A stretch of DNA of 64,000 bases from Mycobacterium sp. Root265 (GTDB lineage: Bacteria > Actinomycetota > Actinomycetes > Mycobacteriales > Mycobacteriaceae). The stretch's first letter is position 1, and each line of letters begins with the position of its first letter. The notes beneath the pieces are model-generated. The model was given only the letters and a program-made list of their open reading frames with translations, was not told where the DNA came from and did no database searches. Position numbers and translations under genes: made by a program. The stretch spans positions 43,349-107,348 of the forward strand of contig NZ_LMJA01000008.1 in the NCBI RefSeq assembly GCF_001428895.1, in the 5' to 3' direction. Shown one piece after another: positions 62,841-64,000 of this stretch.

Positions 62841-63611
62841 ATGACGACGACAACGGGCCTGCTGGCCGACAAGGTTGCATTCATCTCCGGTGCCGGGCGT
62901 GGGATCGGTGCCGCGGCGGCCCGCCTGTTCGCGGCGGAGGGCGCCTGTGTGTTGCTCGCGGCCCGCACCGAGAACCAGCTCAAGAGCGTCACCGAGGACA
63001 TCCGAGAGGCCGGCGGCACCGCCGAGTACATCGTGTGTGATCTGGCCGACGGCGACAGTGTGCGGGCCGCCGTGCACCGCACCGTCGAACTCTGGGGCCG
63101 GCTCGACATCGCGTTCAACAATGCCGCCACGCTCATCCCGCCCGGCCCGCTCGACGAGGTCACCGAAGCCGATCTCGACCACACCTACACCGTCAACCTC
63201 AAGGGAGTATGGCTGTCGGTGGCTGCGCAGGTCGCCGAGATCCGGGCCACCTCGAAGACCGGCGCCATCGTGAACACCTCCAGTATCGGTGCCCTGCACA
63301 GCAATCCGGAGCTACCCGCATATGGTGCCCTGAAGCGCAGCGTCAACAGCCTCACCGAATCGGCCGCGGTCACCTATGGCCCGGAAGGCATCCGGGTCAA
63401 CGCGATCGCGCCTGGGCCGACCCTCACCGAGATGATCCAGCAGTGGGAGGACGCCAGCCCCGGCGTACTCGCCCAGCTGGTCGCCGACACTCCCCTGCGA
63501 CGGGCGGGACGCCCCGACGAGATCGCGCAGGCCGCCGCGTGGTTGCTCAGCGACCGCGCCTCCTTCGTCACCGGTGCGACGCTGCGGGTGGATGGCGGCA
63601 CCTGGGTTTAG
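62841..63611 (+). CDS. Short-chain dehydrogenase/reductase
   Basis: 256 residues. ISGAGRGIGAAAARLFAAEG is the TGxxxGxG-type cofactor motif (residues about 14-33), CDLADGDSV the adenine-ring Asp, FNNAAT the NNAG equivalent, and the catalytic Ser/Tyr/Lys are in NTSSIGALHSNPELPAYGALKR (S about 153, YGALK about 166). AARTENQL with Arg after the second strand suggests NADP preference. The C-terminal SFVTGATLRVDGGTWV is typical. Divergent from an MmyB regulator and probably repressed by it. Substrate unknown. Confidence 0.92.
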   Translation: MTTTTGLLADKVAFISGAGRGIGAAAARLFAAEGACVLLAARTENQLKSVTEDIREAGGTAEYIVCDLADGDSVRAAVHRTVELWGRLDIAFNNAATLIPPGPLDEVTEADLDHTYTVNLKGVWLSVAAQVAEIRATSKTGAIVNTSSIGALHSNPELPAYGALKRSVNSLTESAAVTYGPEGIRVNAIAPGPTLTEMIQQWEDASPGVLAQLVADTPLRRAGRPDEIAQAAAWLLSDRASFVTGATLRVDGGTWV

Positions 63612-63650
63612 GCCGGCCTACTTGTCGTACCCCTCTTCTAGAATCGCGAT

Positions 63651-64000
63651 ATGCCGCCTCCCACAACCGCTTACGCCGAACACGTGCCTCCGGTGCGGCG
63701 TATCGAGGTGTTGTTCGAGGAGATGGGTGAGCTGATCGGGCAGCGCAACGCCCTCGATGGCCGGCTGGTGGAGATCATCGCCGAGATCGACGGCAGAGGC
63801 GCCGCCGACGGCAACGCACTGTGGGGTGCCACAGGGTGCCGCTCCCTGCAAGCGTTGGTCGCCTGGAAGACCGGTGTCTCCCCCCGCAACGCCGACACCA
63901 TGGTCGCCATCGCCCACCGCATCGACGAACTTGAACGCTGCGTCACAGGGTTACAGGAAGGACGGGTGTCGCTCGATCAGCTCGGGGTCATCGCCGAACA
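63651..64000 (+). CDS. DUF222 (13E12-type) HNH endonuclease family protein (partial, C-terminus off window)
   Basis: The first 116 codons are present. RRIEVLFEEMGELIGQRNALDGRLVEIIAEID and ALWGATGCRSLQALVAWKTGVSPRNADTMVAIAHRIDELERC match the helical DUF222 region of the actinobacterial 13E12-repeat/HNH family, with the conserved W-G-x-x-x-C/T-R-S-L-x-x-L/W-V-A-W pattern. The C-terminal HNH nuclease domain would lie beyond 64000. A TAGAAT box at 63638-63643 precedes the ATG by seven bases, pointing to a leaderless mRNA. These genes are multicopy and mobile-like in mycobacteria; function unknown. Confidence 0.82.
   Translation, partial: MPPPTTAYAEHVPPVRRIEVLFEEMGELIGQRNALDGRLVEIIAEIDGRGAADGNALWGATGCRSLQALVAWKTGVSPRNADTMVAIAHRIDELERCVTGLQEGRVSLDQLGVIAE

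Overview
The window is high-GC, densely packed actinobacterial DNA and almost certainly comes from a fast-growing Mycobacterium (Mycolicibacterium). Evidence for this: many GTG starts, ATGA/GTGA start-stop overlaps, apparently leaderless genes with a TANNNT box a few bases upstream of the start codon, a SAM-IV riboswitch, a mycobacterial-type SOS box, and a gene order that, as I recall it, follows Mycobacterium tuberculosis from amiA1/amiB1-deoD-pmmB-upp (about Rv3305c-Rv3309c) to dnaE2 (Rv3370c). No rRNA, tRNA, IS element or CRISPR array was seen.

Layout. 1-15.4 kb: two M20 amidohydrolases and a nucleoside/sugar-phosphate salvage island (deoD, pmmB, upp, add, deoA, cdd). It is interrupted by a TetR/flavin monooxygenase pair, a MarR/AbrB-type transporter pair, and a small T7SS-like helical protein followed by an NlpC/P60 hydrolase and a GPP34 protein. 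15.6-19.1 kb: the sdhCDAB succinate dehydrogenase operon. 19.1-22.8 kb: a DUF559 nuclease-like gene bracketed by two copies of a 57-bp hairpin repeat, an AI-2E family transporter, and an ECF41 sigma factor (SigJ) facing a carboxymuconolactone-decarboxylase-like gene. 22.9-28.9 kb: a likely amine/polyamine catabolism module (permease, universal stress protein, aldehyde dehydrogenase, Lrp regulator, class III aminotransferase). 29-36.4 kb: dacB1, a nitronate-monooxygenase-like gene, a guanidinium exporter under a guanidine-III riboswitch, a YihY protein, trpS, a MarR/maleylpyruvate-isomerase-like pair, exonuclease III and an alpha/beta hydrolase. 36.4-42.3 kb: monomeric isocitrate dehydrogenase, then SAM-IV riboswitch-metZ-metX-methyltransferase. 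42.3-48.9 kb: DUF4383, DUF3017, folD, an Old Yellow Enzyme, a membrane protein and an Rv1747-like FHA-ABC exporter. 48.9-53.5 kb: a conservon-type operon (sensor kinase, roadblock, DUF742, small GTPase, MfpA pentapeptide protein). 53.7-64 kb: methyltransferases, nitroreductase, PPOX protein, a benzoylformate-decarboxylase-like enzyme read in frame into a tautomerase, SOS-regulated dnaE2, an MmyB-type regulator facing an SDR, and the start of a DUF222/HNH protein.

Regulation is unusually legible. Five divergent or adjacent regulator/target pairs have symmetric operator-like sequences. Two metabolite riboswitches (guanidine-III, SAM-IV), an ECF41 promoter and a LexA box are recognisable. Of 15 convergent gene pairs, 11 overlap or are separated by 9 nt or fewer, and each of the other four gaps holds a long hairpin. 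Those hairpins fall into two related-sequence families and are the main candidates for something not yet well described.
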